A stretch of 64,000 nucleotides of DNA, from contig CP012157.1 of assembly GCA_001602455.1 (NCBI GenBank), positions 1,979,733 to 2,043,732 on the forward strand. The letters are read 5' to 3'. The translations under genes were made by a program, and so were the position numbers. Numbering within the stretch: position 1 is the stretch's first letter; every line of letters begins with the position of its first letter. The DNA comes from Betaproteobacteria bacterium UKL13-2 (GTDB lineage: Bacteria > Pseudomonadota > Gammaproteobacteria > Burkholderiales > Usitatibacteraceae). Below the pieces are notes generated by a model. That model ran no database searches. It was given only the letters and a program-made list of their open reading frames with translations, and was not told the DNA's origin. This document shows, one piece after another, positions 53,998-64,000 of this stretch.

Positions 53998-54558
53998 TTA
54001 GGAAGACCGCAACAAGGCAATAACAGCACCACTGCCGCCGTCAGCCGGTGGGGCGTCGCAGAAGGCCAGCACCTCCTCGCGTTGAGACAGCGACAGGCGA
54101 ACTTTGTTGCGTAGAAGCGGCACACCATTGGCCGAACGGAGGCCTTTGCCGTGAACAATACGTACACAACGTGCGCCGCCGTGCCGGGCGAAGGCGAGAA
54201 ACTTCGCCAACTCCGTGCGCGCTGTGGTGGTGGTCAAGCCGTGCAAATCGAGGCTCGCCTGCACCGCCCAATGCCCGCGTTTCAGTTTGCGCAAAATGTC
54301 GCCAGGCAGACCCTGTCTGAGGAAGGAAATCAAGTCGCCGGTGTCGATGTCATCGTCCCAGCCGGAAGTGTCTTTAAGCAGTTCCTGTGGCACCGACGCT
54401 TCATCGCGCTCGCGTTGCTGGGCGATTGGGCGGGGTTTGGGGCGTTGAATGGAGGCGCGCGGCGCATGCTCGATGCGTTTCACGCCATCCGCCGCCATTT
54501 CCGCGCGAAACAGCGCGTCATCGGATGGCATCGTTGGCGGGCTTGGCTGTTTGGCCAT
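53998..54558 (-). CDS. Smr-domain protein (SmrA/SmrB-like)
   Basis: 186 residues. The C-terminal Smr nuclease-like domain is clear: ASLDLHGLTTTTARTELAKF (DLHG motif) and CVRIVHGKGLRSANGVPLLR (HGKG). The N-terminal half is basic and disordered. In E. coli SmrB cuts mRNA at collided ribosomes, and this protein may act similarly; the match is at family level only. Confidence 0.9.
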   Translation of the reverse strand: MAKQPSPPTMPSDDALFRAEMAADGVKRIEHAPRASIQRPKPRPIAQQRERDEASVPQELLKDTSGWDDDIDTGDLISFLRQGLPGDILRKLKRGHWAVQASLDLHGLTTTTARTELAKFLAFARHGGARCVRIVHGKGLRSANGVPLLRNKVRLSLSQREEVLAFCDAPPADGGSGAVIALLRSS

Positions 54559-54579
54559 GAAAATTAAAAGTCCTTAACG

Positions 54580-54616
54580 GGCGGGCACTTTCAGGCAGTT
54601 TTGCTCGAAAAAGCAC
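54580..54616. repeat. Hairpin repeat (REP-like family 1), degenerate copy
   Basis: GGCGGGCACTTTCAGGCAGT with a decayed right arm (TCGAAAAAGCACACC). Lies 24 bp before copy D of the 134-bp family. Confidence 0.55.
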
Positions 54617-54639
54617 ACCAGTATTAGAGTTTAGTTCAA

Positions 54640-54761
54640 AGGAACTTCTAAAAACCTACTGCGCGGGCGAATCTGTCAGTTCCGGTGCTCGCCGTACACT
54701 GGGTACGTGTCCGCTCCTCACTGCCAACTTCACCCGCTCGTGACGGTTTTTAGAAGGTCCC
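54640..54761. repeat. Palindromic intergenic repeat, copy D (shortened to about 122 bp)
   Basis: Orientation as copy B: AGGAACTTCTAAAAACCTAC at the start, the TACACTGGGTACGTGTCC core and a GACGGTTTTTAGAAGGTCCC end. About 12 bp are missing near the core compared with the 134-bp copies. It is followed after five bases by copy E. Confidence 0.7.
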
Positions 54762-54766
54762 TCAAA

Positions 54767-56214
<1,448 letters not shown>

Positions 56215-56871
56215 TTGTCTAATTTACTCAAGCATATTCCGTTGTTTCAAACACTCGATGACGGGGAATTGGCCGTCATCGAGAGCCTTGCCGTCGAAAA
56301 AATTGTGCCTCGCGGCTCCATCATTTTGAACGAGGGCGATATGGGAGATGCGTTGTTCGTGATCGCATCGGGTCGCGTAAAGGTTTTGATCTGCGACGCC
56401 GACGGCCGCGAAATCATCCTGAAAATTCTCGGCGCGGGTGATTTTTTTGGGGAGCTATCGCTGATTGATAAAGAGCCACGCTCGGCGTCGGTCGTCGCGC
56501 TTGATAACACCACGCTTCGGGTGCTGTCGTACCAAGGCTTTCGCGATTGCTTAGTGCGTTCGCCGAATATTGCGACCGCAGTGATGACGGTGCTGGCGAA
56601 GCGCTTGCGGGATGCTGATCGAAAGATTTCCAACCTTGCGCTGATGGATGTCTACGGGCGCGTGGCCAGTACCTTAATTGAATTGGCCGTTCAGAAGGAG
56701 GGCAAACTCATCATTGGTGAAAAACTGTCGCAGCAAGAAATTGCCAATATGGTGGGCGCCTCGCGAGAAATGGTGAACCGCATCTTGAAGGATCTATCCG
56801 ACCGCGGCTACATTTCAATCGAGTCTAAGCAGATCACGATCCTCAACGATCGCCTACCACCCAGTTTTTGA
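56215..56871 (+). CDS. Crp/Fnr-family transcription regulator
   Basis: 218 residues from a TTG start after AGGGT. The N-terminal cyclic-nucleotide-type barrel has FGELSLIDKEPRSASVV, with the Glu and Arg that bind cNMP in CRP. The C-terminal winged helix has LSQQEIANMVGASREMVNRI then LKDLSDRGYI. The N-terminal Cys cluster of FNR is absent, so it is not an oxygen sensor of that type. Its targets may include genes in this window, but no clear binding sites were identified. Confidence 0.9.
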   Translation: MSNLLKHIPLFQTLDDGELAVIESLAVEKIVPRGSIILNEGDMGDALFVIASGRVKVLICDADGREIILKILGAGDFFGELSLIDKEPRSASVVALDNTTLRVLSYQGFRDCLVRSPNIATAVMTVLAKRLRDADRKISNLALMDVYGRVASTLIELAVQKEGKLIIGEKLSQQEIANMVGASREMVNRILKDLSDRGYISIESKQITILNDRLPPSF

Positions 56872-56952
56872 CGCTGCGGATGCCGTCGCGTTTTTTACGA
56901 CGATTCGGCACAATTTGCGCATTCGGCTGCGTCCTGGAGGGTGCAGGCAACC

Positions 56953-56958
56953 TATAAT
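56953..56958 (+). promoter_or_regulatory. Candidate -10 box of ftsK (near-leaderless)
   Basis: TATAAT ends eight bases before the ftsK ATG, with no Shine-Dalgarno between. The predicted transcription start falls at or just before the ATG. Confidence 0.4.
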
Positions 56959-56966
56959 CAGACCCG

Positions 56967-59276
56967 ATGAGCGCGACCGACAACGATTTTTTCGACCCGA
57001 CTAAACCTGCCCCCAAGGTTGAGACCCCCGAGGCGACGAAAATCTCACGCCTCTTGAGGGAGGCTGGCTGGATTCTTTTCTTGGCGCTGTCCGCCTATCT
57101 CGTTCTGATTTTCGTCACATACTCGGGCAAAGACGCGGGCTACTTTTTCTCAGGCACCGGCGCACCAATTGCAAACAAGGGCGGCACATCAGGTGCATGG
57201 TTGTCTGATTTCCTGCTAGGCCTGTTTGGGCTGTCGGCTTGGTGGTGGGTGGTGCTGGCGGGCTACGGCGTAACGCGACTGTTCGGGCGGGTCGAAACGT
57301 CGCGACTTTTCCATCGACGCAATATCATCATCGCGCTCGTCGGTTTTGTCGTGTTGTTGCTATCGTCATCCTCGCTTGAGGCGCTGCGACTCCATTCAGT
57401 GCAAGCGATGTTGCCCAATGGTGCTGGCGGCGTCATTGGGATGTTGTTGTCTGGCGTCATCGAGAAGGTGGTCGGTTTCGTGGGCGGAACTGTATTGCTA
57501 CTCGCATTGTGCGCGGGGGCTTTCTCGGTATTCTCCGGGCTGTCATGGATACGGCTCGCAGAGCGCGTTGGCGCGGGTGCGGAGTGGATGTTTTTTACTG
57601 TTAAAGGGCGCGTGGAAGAAAAACGTGACCGCGAGGTCGGCGAGCAGGCCGTGGTCGAACGGGAAGAAAAAGTCGAAGAGATGCGACGGGTCATTGAGGA
57701 CCATCCGCCCATCCGCATCGAACCCACCGTGATTGAGATTGCCCAGTCAGACCGCGTCAAGAAGGAAAAACAGGTGCCCCTGTTTTCTGATCTGCCAGAC
57801 TCACCGCTGCCGACCATCGCGCTCCTCGATCCGCCCGATGCGACCATTGAGCGCCCATCGTCGGAGACGCTTGAATATACGTCGCGGCTGATCGAACGCA
57901 AGCTCATGGACTTCAACGTGAATGTTCAAGTCGTTGCCGCATACCCGGGGCCCGTGATTACGCGCTATGAGATCGAGCCTGCTGTCGGCGTAAAAGGCTC
58001 GACGGTCGTCAATCTGGCACGGGACTTGGCGCGAGCGTTGTCGGTGACATCGATTCGAATCGTTGAAACCATTCCCGGCACGTCTCATATGGGACTTGAG
58101 CTACCAAATCCGAAACGCGAAATTGTCCGTCTATCGGAGATATTGGGATCGGCTGTTTATGGCGATATGAACTCTAAACTCGCCATTGCAATGGGGAAGG
58201 ACATTGCTGGGCGGCCGATTGTCGCTGATCTCGCAAAAATGCCCCATGTGCTGGTGGCGGGCACCACGGGTTCTGGTAAATCCGTCGCGATTAACGCAAT
58301 GATTTTGTCGCTGGTCTATAAGGCAACTGCAAACGAAGTCCGCTTGATCTTGATTGATCCAAAGATGCTGGAATTGTCCGTCTATGAAGGCATCCCGCAT
58401 TTGCTGGCACCGGTTGTGACAGATATGAAACATGCCGGGCACGCATTGAACTGGTGTGTGGCTGAGATGGACCGCCGTTACAAGTTGATGAGTGCGGTCG
58501 GTGTGCGAAATCTGGCCGGATTTAACACTAAAGTTAAGGAAGCGAAGGATAAAGGCACGCCGATTCCTCACCCGTTTTCGTTGACACCGGATGCGCCTGA
58601 GCCGCTAGAGCCGCTGCCGCTGATCGTGGTGGTGATTGATGAGTTGGCCGACATGATGATGGTCGTCGGCAAAAAAGTCGAGGAGCTGATTGCGCGGCTC
58701 GCACAAAAGGCGCGTGCCTCGGGCATTCACTTGGTACTCGCCACCCAACGCCCAAGTGTTGATGTCATCACGGGTTTAATCAAGGCCAACGTGCCGACGC
58801 GGGTGGCTTTCCAAGTGTCGTCAAAAATCGATTCGAGAACCATCCTCGACCAACAAGGTGCTGAAGCGCTGCTCGGGCAGGGCGATATGCTCTACCTGCC
58901 GCCGGGGAGTGGCGTACCGCAGCGTGTACACGGCGCATTTGTTGGCGATGCAGAAGTACATCGCGTTGTTGAGCAACTAAAAACGCAGGGCGAACCCGCA
59001 TACATCGAGGGCATACTGGATGCGCCTGAGGAGGCGATGGCCGACGCACTTGGCGGCGGTGCAGGCGAGGGCGGGGAGAAAGACCCGCTATACGATCAAG
59101 CAGTACAAGTTGTGCTGCAAAACAAGCGAGCCTCCATCTCACTCGTCCAACGTCATCTTCGCATCGGATATAACCGCGCTGCACGGCTACTAGAAGATAT
59201 GGAAAAGGCTGGCCTAGTGTCATCGATGGGCGGCAACGGCAACCGCGATATCCTGGTTCCGGCGCGCACTGAGTAG
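56967..59276 (+). CDS. ftsK: DNA translocase FtsK
   Basis: Septum-bound motor that clears chromosome ends and activates XerCD at dif. 769 residues: four to five N-terminal membrane spans (to about 200), a short charged linker, then the motor with Walker [19 protein letters not shown] near 430, Walker B-like [20 protein letters not shown] and [20 protein letters not shown]. The C-terminal winged-helix gamma domain is [20 protein letters not shown], followed by [11 protein letters not shown]. Shorter than E. coli FtsK because the long linker is missing, as is common. Confidence 0.95.
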   Translation: MSATDNDFFDPTKPAPKVETPEATKISRLLREAGWILFLALSAYLVLIFVTYSGKDAGYFFSGTGAPIANKGGTSGAWLSDFLLGLFGLSAWWWVVLAGYGVTRLFGRVETSRLFHRRNIIIALVGFVVLLLSSSSLEALRLHSVQAMLPNGAGGVIGMLLSGVIEKVVGFVGGTVLLLALCAGAFSVFSGLSWIRLAERVGAGAEWMFFTVKGRVEEKRDREVGEQAVVEREEKVEEMRRVIEDHPPIRIEPTVIEIAQSDRVKKEKQVPLFSDLPDSPLPTIALLDPPDATIERPSSETLEYTSRLIERKLMDFNVNVQVVAAYPGPVITRYEIEPAVGVKGSTVVNLARDLARALSVTSIRIVETIPGTSHMGLELPNPKREIVRLSEILGSAVYGDMNSKLAIAMGKDIAGRPIVADLAKMPHVLVAGTTGSGKSVAINAMILSLVYKATANEVRLILIDPKMLELSVYEGIPHLLAPVVTDMKHAGHALNWCVAEMDRRYKLMSAVGVRNLAGFNTKVKEAKDKGTPIPHPFSLTPDAPEPLEPLPLIVVVIDELADMMMVVGKKVEELIARLAQKARASGIHLVLATQRPSVDVITGLIKANVPTRVAFQVSSKIDSRTILDQQGAEALLGQGDMLYLPPGSGVPQRVHGAFVGDAEVHRVVEQLKTQGEPAYIEGILDAPEEAMADALGGGAGEGGEKDPLYDQAVQVVLQNKRASISLVQRHLRIGYNRAARLLEDMEKAGLVSSMGGNGNRDILVPARTE

Positions 59277-59343
59277 ATCGGTGGCACCGCAGTGTCGCTG
59301 CTGGTCGGCTCAATGGTTAGTGCAGGCGTTGGTATCTGTAATC

Positions 59344-59479
59344 GCAGATGAACGCCGATAAACGCAGATAAGTTCAAAGGTTCGCTAATGAAAATGATGG
59401 ATGTTGGGCTAAACCAAATACAAGCGACGGGACCGCAACGCTTGCGTGCGTCTCTCTGTGTTTGTCTGCGTTCATCAGC
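59344..59479. repeat. Inverted repeat overlapping the start of lolA
   Basis: The left arm at 59344-59370 (GCAGATGAACGCCGATAAAC...) matches the reverse complement of 59453-59479 in 22 of 27 bases. The right arm lies inside the lolA signal-peptide codons. The sequence type resembles widely seen small intergenic repeats in Proteobacteria. Confidence 0.65.
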
Positions 59480-60086
59480 GGTTAGGTTTTTTGCGATTTT
59501 TACGCTGCTGCTGCCGGTATCCGTCCCTGCGCAGAACGCGATCGATCAATTCCGGATGTTTGTACAATCGACCAAATCTGCCCGCGCCGATTTCTCCCAG
59601 GTGGTCACCGACAACCGTGGCAAGGCAAGTGCGCCGAGCCGAGGCTCGCTTGAGTTTGAACGGCCAGGGAAATTCCGTTGGGTGTATGAAAAGCCTGCCC
59701 AGACGATTGTTGGCGACGGCAAGAAAGTGTGGTTTTTTGATCAAGACCTCAATCAAGTCAGTGTACGTTCGATTGAGGCCGCGTTCTCGTCCACGCCTGC
59801 GGCATTGTTGGCAGGAAAGGCAGAAATTGATGCGGCATTTACGCTCGTTGCGGGTGGAGAAAGTGATTCGCTCAATTGGGTGAATGCCGAGCCAAAGCAA
59901 AAAGACGCGGGTATCGAAAAAATTCGGCTCGGATTTCAGGGGGCCGATTTGCAGGTCATGGAGCTGGCAGATGCTTTCGGCAACAAAACACGGATTACGC
60001 TTTCAAAGCTGGAGCGCAATGCTCGCATTGACGCAAAACAATTTACGTTCAAGGCACCAAAGGGCGCTGACGTGGTGGGGGAATAG
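59388..60086 (+). CDS. lolA: Outer-membrane lipoprotein carrier LolA
   Basis: Periplasmic shuttle for lipoproteins from LolCDE to LolB. 232 residues from the ATG at 59388. The first 30 residues (GLNQIQATGPQRLRASLCVC) are unusually long and partly encoded by a repeat arm; the real signal core is FFAIFTLLLPVSVPAQNAID. Mature motifs include STKSARADFSQVVTDNRGKA, FERPGKFRWVYEKPAQTIVG and KKVWFFDQDLNQVSVRSIEA. It follows ftsK, a frequent pairing. Confidence 0.9.
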   Translation: MKMMDVGLNQIQATGPQRLRASLCVCLRSSAVRFFAIFTLLLPVSVPAQNAIDQFRMFVQSTKSARADFSQVVTDNRGKASAPSRGSLEFERPGKFRWVYEKPAQTIVGDGKKVWFFDQDLNQVSVRSIEAAFSSTPAALLAGKAEIDAAFTLVAGGESDSLNWVNAEPKQKDAGIEKIRLGFQGADLQVMELADAFGNKTRITLSKLERNARIDAKQFTFKAPKGADVVGE

Positions 60087-60149
60087 CCGCGAAACGCGGC
60101 AGATGATGGGGTACTGCGTGGCATAATTTCAGATTATCCGAAAAACACC

Positions 60150-60893
60150 ATGCGCATACTCCTCTCGAACGACGACGGCTACTTTGCACCCGGGCTCGCC
60201 GCACTCTATTCCGCACTTTCCGCATTAGCCGATGTCACCGTTGTGGCGCCTGAGCGTGACAAAAGTGGTGCGTCTAATTCATTGACGTTGGATCGACCAC
60301 TTTCGATGCGTCAAGCGCCCAACGGTTTTTTCTTCCTGAATGGTACGCCGACCGACTGTGTCCATATGGCGGTGACCGGGATGTTAGGCTGGACCCCCGA
60401 TATGGTCGTATCAGGCATTAACCACGGCTCGAACATGGGTGACGACACGATTTATAGCGGCACAGTGGCGGCCGCCACCGAGGGCTTCTTGCTCGGTATA
60501 CCCTCCATTGCGGTTTCGATGGTGGCGCGTGAGTCGAAGCACTTCGATACCGCAGCGTGGGTCGCCGCAGAATTAGTCAAACGCCACCAGGTTCATGCCC
60601 TCAGTACGCCAACGCTATTGAATGTCAATGTGCCTGATGTCGCCCGGGATGATCTGCAAGGGTTTGAGGTCACTCGCTTAGGGAAACGTCACAAGGCGGA
60701 AAGCGCCGTGAAGGCAACCAACCCGCGTGGCGAGGTGGTTTACTGGATCGGTGCTGCTGGTGGTGCCGCTGATGCGGGCCCTGGGACAGATTTTTATGCG
60801 ACAGAACACAACCGCGTGTCGGTGACGCCGTTACAAATCGACCTGACGAATTACCCACAAATGAAGTCAGTTGCCGAATGGATGGCGCATTAG
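60150..60893 (+). CDS. surE: 5'/3'-nucleotidase SurE
   Basis: Stationary-phase nucleotidase/exopolyphosphatase. 247 residues: [20 protein letters not shown] holds the DD metal site, [20 protein letters not shown] the Ser/Asn region, and [20 protein letters not shown] the catalytic Asn. Order surE-pcm-nlpD is the classic stationary-phase cluster. Confidence 0.95.
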   Translation: MRILLSNDDGYFAPGLAALYSALSALADVTVVAPERDKSGASNSLTLDRPLSMRQAPNGFFFLNGTPTDCVHMAVTGMLGWTPDMVVSGINHGSNMGDDTIYSGTVAAATEGFLLGIPSIAVSMVARESKHFDTAAWVAAELVKRHQVHALSTPTLLNVNVPDVARDDLQGFEVTRLGKRHKAESAVKATNPRGEVVYWIGAAGGAADAGPGTDFYATEHNRVSVTPLQIDLTNYPQMKSVAEWMAH

Positions 60894-60943
60894 CGATGGC
60901 GGGTGAGGTGAGATTGGGTGCAGCGAAGTTTACGGGGAGCGGA

Positions 60944-61582
60944 ATGACCTCCGATCGGACTCGCGCCCGTATGGTCGATGTATTGCGTCAGCGCGGAATC
61001 AAGCACGAAAAAGTGCTGTCGGTGATGTCAGAAGTACCGCGTCACGTCTTCGTTGAAGAAGCGCTGCAAGAGCGTGCATATGAGCTGGATAAGGCGCTAC
61101 CAATTGGCTTCGGTCAAACAATTTCCACGCCAGAAATGGTCGCCATCATGTCGGAATTGCTATGTGACCGCCCCGGTGGCGTACCGAAGAAAGTTCTCGA
61201 AATTGGGACAGGGTGCGGCTATCAAACGGCAATTCTTGGGAAGCTGGCGAAGGATGTTTACACCGTCGAACGAATCGCACCGTTGATGGATAAAGCCCGC
61301 CGAACCCTACGGGATTTGCGCTATTACAACGTGATCTTTAAGCATGCGGATGGACATTTTGGCTATGCCGATGCCGGGCCCTACGATGGGATAATCATGA
61401 CAGCAGCAGCATCTCACGTCCCGCAAGAGCTCACCGCACAACTGGCGGTCGGTGGGCGTCTGATCTTGCCGGTTGGAGTAGAGCAGCAGCAGCTCTATGT
61501 CATTGATCGAACCGAAAGCGCGTTCCAGCAGCGTGTGGTTCACGATGTTCGGTTTGTTCCACTCGTTTCAGGGATTGTTTGA
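60944..61582 (+). CDS. pcm: Protein-L-isoaspartate O-methyltransferase
   Basis: Repairs isoaspartyl damage. 212 residues from the ATG at 60944, which has GGGGAG at four bases' distance; earlier ATGs at 60878 and 60896 overlap or touch surE and lack such a site. SAM-binding VLEIGTGCGYQTAILGKLAK, ALPIGFGQTISTPEMVAIM and AYDGIIMTAA-like DGIIMTAAASHVPQELTAQL match the family. MTSDRTRARMVDVLRQRGI is the usual start. Confidence 0.94.
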   Translation: MTSDRTRARMVDVLRQRGIKHEKVLSVMSEVPRHVFVEEALQERAYELDKALPIGFGQTISTPEMVAIMSELLCDRPGGVPKKVLEIGTGCGYQTAILGKLAKDVYTVERIAPLMDKARRTLRDLRYYNVIFKHADGHFGYADAGPYDGIIMTAAASHVPQELTAQLAVGGRLILPVGVEQQQLYVIDRTESAFQQRVVHDVRFVPLVSGIV

Positions 61583-61589
61583 ACTCAAT

Positions 61590-62597
61590 ATGTGCAACGT
61601 CCATCGCCTCTCAGCCGTATTTGCGATTTTGCTGATTTCGCTGTTATCGGCATGCGCCACCAAGACGCCCGCCCCAGTCAGCGATCATCGCGCTCCAGCC
61701 GTCTCGGACCCGTCTAAGCAGCCGGTGAAACCCGTCTCTAGACCGACAACTGCAACCGAAGCAAAACCTGCCGACCGCGGAAAAACACATACGGTGCAGA
61801 AGGGCGACACGTTGATTGGTCTCGCACTACAGTATGGACTCGACTATCGTGAGTTGGCCGCTTGGAACAACATTGAAAATCCTAACGTCATCAAGGTGGA
61901 CGATGTTCTGAGGCTAACCGCGCCCGGCAGCTCGCCGTTACCAACTGCATTGAAAGAGCCCAAGCCCGGTGCCCCCGTGGTGACGCCGCTGACACCAGCA
62001 CCGATGCCATCGGCGGCGAATGAGCGACCTGCATCAAACACCGCGACGAGCAAAGCCGAACCACGCGGCGGCAAGATGCCTTATACCGATGCCACTTATC
62101 AACGGCTATCAGCACAAGTGGCAACTGTCCCCGCACCAACACCAACACCAACACCGGCACCATCACCAGCGCCAACACCAACACCAACACCGGCACCAGC
62201 CGTGCCAGTAGTCCCGCCAGCGTCCGCAGGCGACGATGTCGAATGGGCGTGGCCGGTCAAGGGCAAGGTCATGACCACCTTTACCGACGCCAACAAAGGA
62301 ATCGACATCGCTGGCACCAAAGGCGCTGCGGTGAACGCCGCTGCTAACGGGAAGGTTATCTATAGCGGCTCCGGGTTGCGCGGATATGGTCGTCTGGTCA
62401 TCATCAAACACAATGTCACTTGGTTTTCTGCATACGCGCATAACGACAAAATTGTTGTCGCAGAAGGGCAGGAAGTGAAACGCGGCCAGAAGATTGCCGA
62501 GATGGGCAATTCGGATGCGGATCAGGTAAAGCTGCACTTTGAAATCCGAAAAAACGGTAAGCCCTCAGACCCACTAAAGTTCTTGCCGGCACCGTAG
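61590..62597 (+). CDS. nlpD: NlpD-like lipoprotein: LysM plus degenerate M23 peptidase domain
   Basis: 335 residues from the ATG at 61590. Lipobox LLSACATK; a LysM domain HTVQKGDTLIGLALQYGLDY; a long Pro/Thr/Ala-Pro-Thr spacer (repeated PTPTPAP at 62130-62205); and the M23 (LytM) domain with NKGIDIAGTKGAAVNAAANG, SAYAHNDKIVV and KLHFEIRKNGKPSDP. The first zinc-ligand position (usually HxGxD) is Asn here, so it is likely an amidase activator, as in E. coli NlpD, not an enzyme. rpoS does not follow. Confidence 0.92.
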   Translation: MCNVHRLSAVFAILLISLLSACATKTPAPVSDHRAPAVSDPSKQPVKPVSRPTTATEAKPADRGKTHTVQKGDTLIGLALQYGLDYRELAAWNNIENPNVIKVDDVLRLTAPGSSPLPTALKEPKPGAPVVTPLTPAPMPSAANERPASNTATSKAEPRGGKMPYTDATYQRLSAQVATVPAPTPTPTPAPSPAPTPTPTPAPAVPVVPPASAGDDVEWAWPVKGKVMTTFTDANKGIDIAGTKGAAVNAAANGKVIYSGSGLRGYGRLVIIKHNVTWFSAYAHNDKIVVAEGQEVKRGQKIAEMGNSDADQVKLHFEIRKNGKPSDPLKFLPAP

Positions 62598-62653
62598 TCA
62601 GGTTGGTCGCGAATTTCGGGCACAAACGGAAACCACGCCAACGACTCCCATCA

Positions 62654-64000
62654 ATGAAACAAAAACTCATTCCAACCATTCTGTGCGGCGGCACAGGTTC
62701 GAGGCTGTGGCCAGTGTCTCGTGAGCTGCACCCGAAGCCTTTCATTACCTTAAGTGACGGGCAGAGCCTGCTGCAAAAAGCATTCTTGCGCGGGGCCGTG
62801 CTGCCGAATGTGGCGGAAGTGATCACGGTAACCAACCGCGACTTGCTGTTTCAAACGCAGGACCAATATCGCTCAGTGAATAGTGCCAATGTTGCTGCAA
62901 GCTTTCTGCTGGAGCCATTCGGGCGTAATACGGCAGCGGCCATCGCCGCCGCGGCGCTCAGAGCCGAAGCGGCGCACGGAGAAGATGCGGTGCTATTGGT
63001 GCTCGCAGCGGACCATCTTATCGCTGACCAAGCCGCCTTTGCGCTTGCGGTGGAACGCGCCATTGCATTTGCTCAAGGCGGCAAGATCGTAACCTTCGGC
63101 ATCACGCCGACCGCGGCTGAGACCGGCTATGGCTATATCGAAGCCGCGGGAAATGTGGTACTCCGCTTTGTAGAAAAGCCTGATCTCAAGACGGCCGAGG
63201 GGTATTTAGCATCAGGCGGCTTCCTGTGGAATAGCGGCATGTTTTGTTTCACGCCAAAAACGCTGCTGCAGGAAATGAAAGTGACGTGCCCAGACGTATT
63301 AGAAACCGTAAAAACGTGCATTGCCCAATCGCGTGCGGTGGAAGGAGCGGGCACCTACCAAATGGAGCTGGCCGCTGAGAACTTTGCACAGGTGCCAGAA
63401 ATTTCTTTTGACTATGCGGTGATGGAAAGGACCTCCAAAGCGGCAGTGGTGCCATGCGACATCGGCTGGAGTGATATTGGCTCGTGGAATGCGCTCGGCG
63501 AGCTCACACTGGCAGACAGTGACGGCAACCGAGTGGAGGGCACTGCGATCATGCACGACAGTACCAACTGCTTTGTGCGCGCCAATGGCCGCATGGTGGG
63601 CATGGTGGGCCTAGATAACGTACTGGTGATCGACACGCCAGATGCGGTGCTGGTCGCGCATCGCGACCGCGCGCAAGACGTAAAACAGATATTTGCGAAG
63701 CTAAAGTCAGACGGCCATGAGACGCATAAGATTCACCTTACCGCGCACAGGCCGTGGGGCACCTATACGGTACTTGAGGAAGGCGACGGCTACAAGATGA
63801 AGCGAATCGAAGTCAAGCCAGGGGCCTCACTGTCACTACAAATGCACCACCATCGCAGCGAACACTGGATAGTGGTCGGCGGGGTTGCAAAAGTTGTGAA
63901 CGGTGAAGCCGAACTTCTGTTGCATGCTAACGAATCGACCTATATTCCAGCGGGTCATAAACATCGGTTGGAGAACCCTGGGCAAGTGGACCTTGTACTG
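62654..64000 (+). CDS. manC: Mannose-1-phosphate guanylyltransferase / mannose-6-phosphate isomerase, cut by window end
   Basis: 449 codons are visible and the frame is still open at base 64000. N-terminal pyrophosphorylase: PTILCGGTGSRLWPVSRELH, HPKPFITLSDGQSLLQKAFL, LEPFGRNTAAAIAAAAL and FVEKPDLKTAEGYLASGGFL. C-terminal cupin (isomerase) part: HRPWGTYTVLEEGDGYKMKR, LQMHHHRSEHWIVVGG and YIPAGHKHRLENPG. Makes GDP-mannose for polysaccharide or LPS synthesis. It starts 56 bp after nlpD, where rpoS is often found in related genomes. Confidence 0.95.
   Translation, partial: MKQKLIPTILCGGTGSRLWPVSRELHPKPFITLSDGQSLLQKAFLRGAVLPNVAEVITVTNRDLLFQTQDQYRSVNSANVAASFLLEPFGRNTAAAIAAAALRAEAAHGEDAVLLVLAADHLIADQAAFALAVERAIAFAQGGKIVTFGITPTAAETGYGYIEAAGNVVLRFVEKPDLKTAEGYLASGGFLWNSGMFCFTPKTLLQEMKVTCPDVLETVKTCIAQSRAVEGAGTYQMELAAENFAQVPEISFDYAVMERTSKAAVVPCDIGWSDIGSWNALGELTLADSDGNRVEGTAIMHDSTNCFVRANGRMVGMVGLDNVLVIDTPDAVLVAHRDRAQDVKQIFAKLKSDGHETHKIHLTAHRPWGTYTVLEEGDGYKMKRIEVKPGASLSLQMHHHRSEHWIVVGGVAKVVNGEAELLLHANESTYIPAGHKHRLENPGQVDLVL

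Overview
The window looks like a chromosomal stretch of a betaproteobacterium, probably near Burkholderiales or related orders. This is judged from gene order, not from a database search. The supporting blocks are fabI next to a peptide ABC transporter cluster and an MltD-like transglycosylase; gloB / methyltransferase / rnhA / dnaQ; a stand-alone rsxB-nth-DUF1841 block; pyrD-bpt-aat; and surE-pcm-nlpD. Base composition is moderately GC-rich except for an AT-richer accessory patch at about 19.9-21.85 kb.

Layout. 1-1.1 kb: end of an insertion sequence whose edge truncates a short-chain dehydrogenase. 1.3-13.5 kb: fabI, a GT9 glycosyltransferase, and a peptide-type ABC importer with three tandem binding proteins, two permeases and one double-ATPase protein. 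13.6-19.9 kb: LysM transglycosylase, a GNAT acetyltransferase, gloB, a methyltransferase, rnhA, dnaQ and two small cytochromes c. 19.9-21.85 kb: IS3 remnant plus an exported protein of unknown function. 21.85-26.2 kb: DUF1841, nth, rsxB, pyrD, bpt, aat. 26.2-32.5 kb (minus strand): a Rieske-like protein, moeA, a 2H phosphoesterase, mobA, fdhD, a 52-residue membrane protein, DUF2461 and moaA. 32.6-42.6 kb (plus strand): DUF3305/DUF3306, a multi-cluster ferredoxin, a TorD-like chaperone, a small Tat protein, fdhA, fdhB, a lipoprotein, fdhC, an Ala/Lys-rich exported protein and sodC. 42.7-45.7 kb: sodB, DUF3047 lipoprotein, msrA, GIN-domain protein. 45.8-53.8 kb (minus strand): an L-Ara4N lipid A operon (arnT, arnE-like, arnB, arnC and a split arnA) that runs with overlapping codons into purE-purK. 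54-64 kb: Smr protein, trxB, a Crp/Fnr regulator, ftsK, lolA, surE, pcm, nlpD and a manC-type gene cut by the window end.

The genes from 26 to 42 kb form a functional unit. Molybdenum cofactor synthesis and maturation (moaA, moeA, mobA, fdhD) sits back to back with a Tat-exported, Cys-type (not selenocysteine) membrane formate dehydrogenase and its dedicated chaperones. It is followed by two superoxide dismutases and methionine sulfoxide reductase.

The least expected signal is non-coding. A family of 134-bp imperfect palindromes (five copies, two of them altered) is often preceded by a separate roughly 40-bp hairpin repeat (five copies), always between or at the edges of genes. Several short tandem repeats (12, 14, 16 and 17 bp) are present too. 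Other points of note: an intrinsic terminator embedded in the DUF3047 coding sequence, a Rieske-like protein whose second cluster His seems replaced by Asp, an arn operon without arnD, and nlpD not followed by rpoS.
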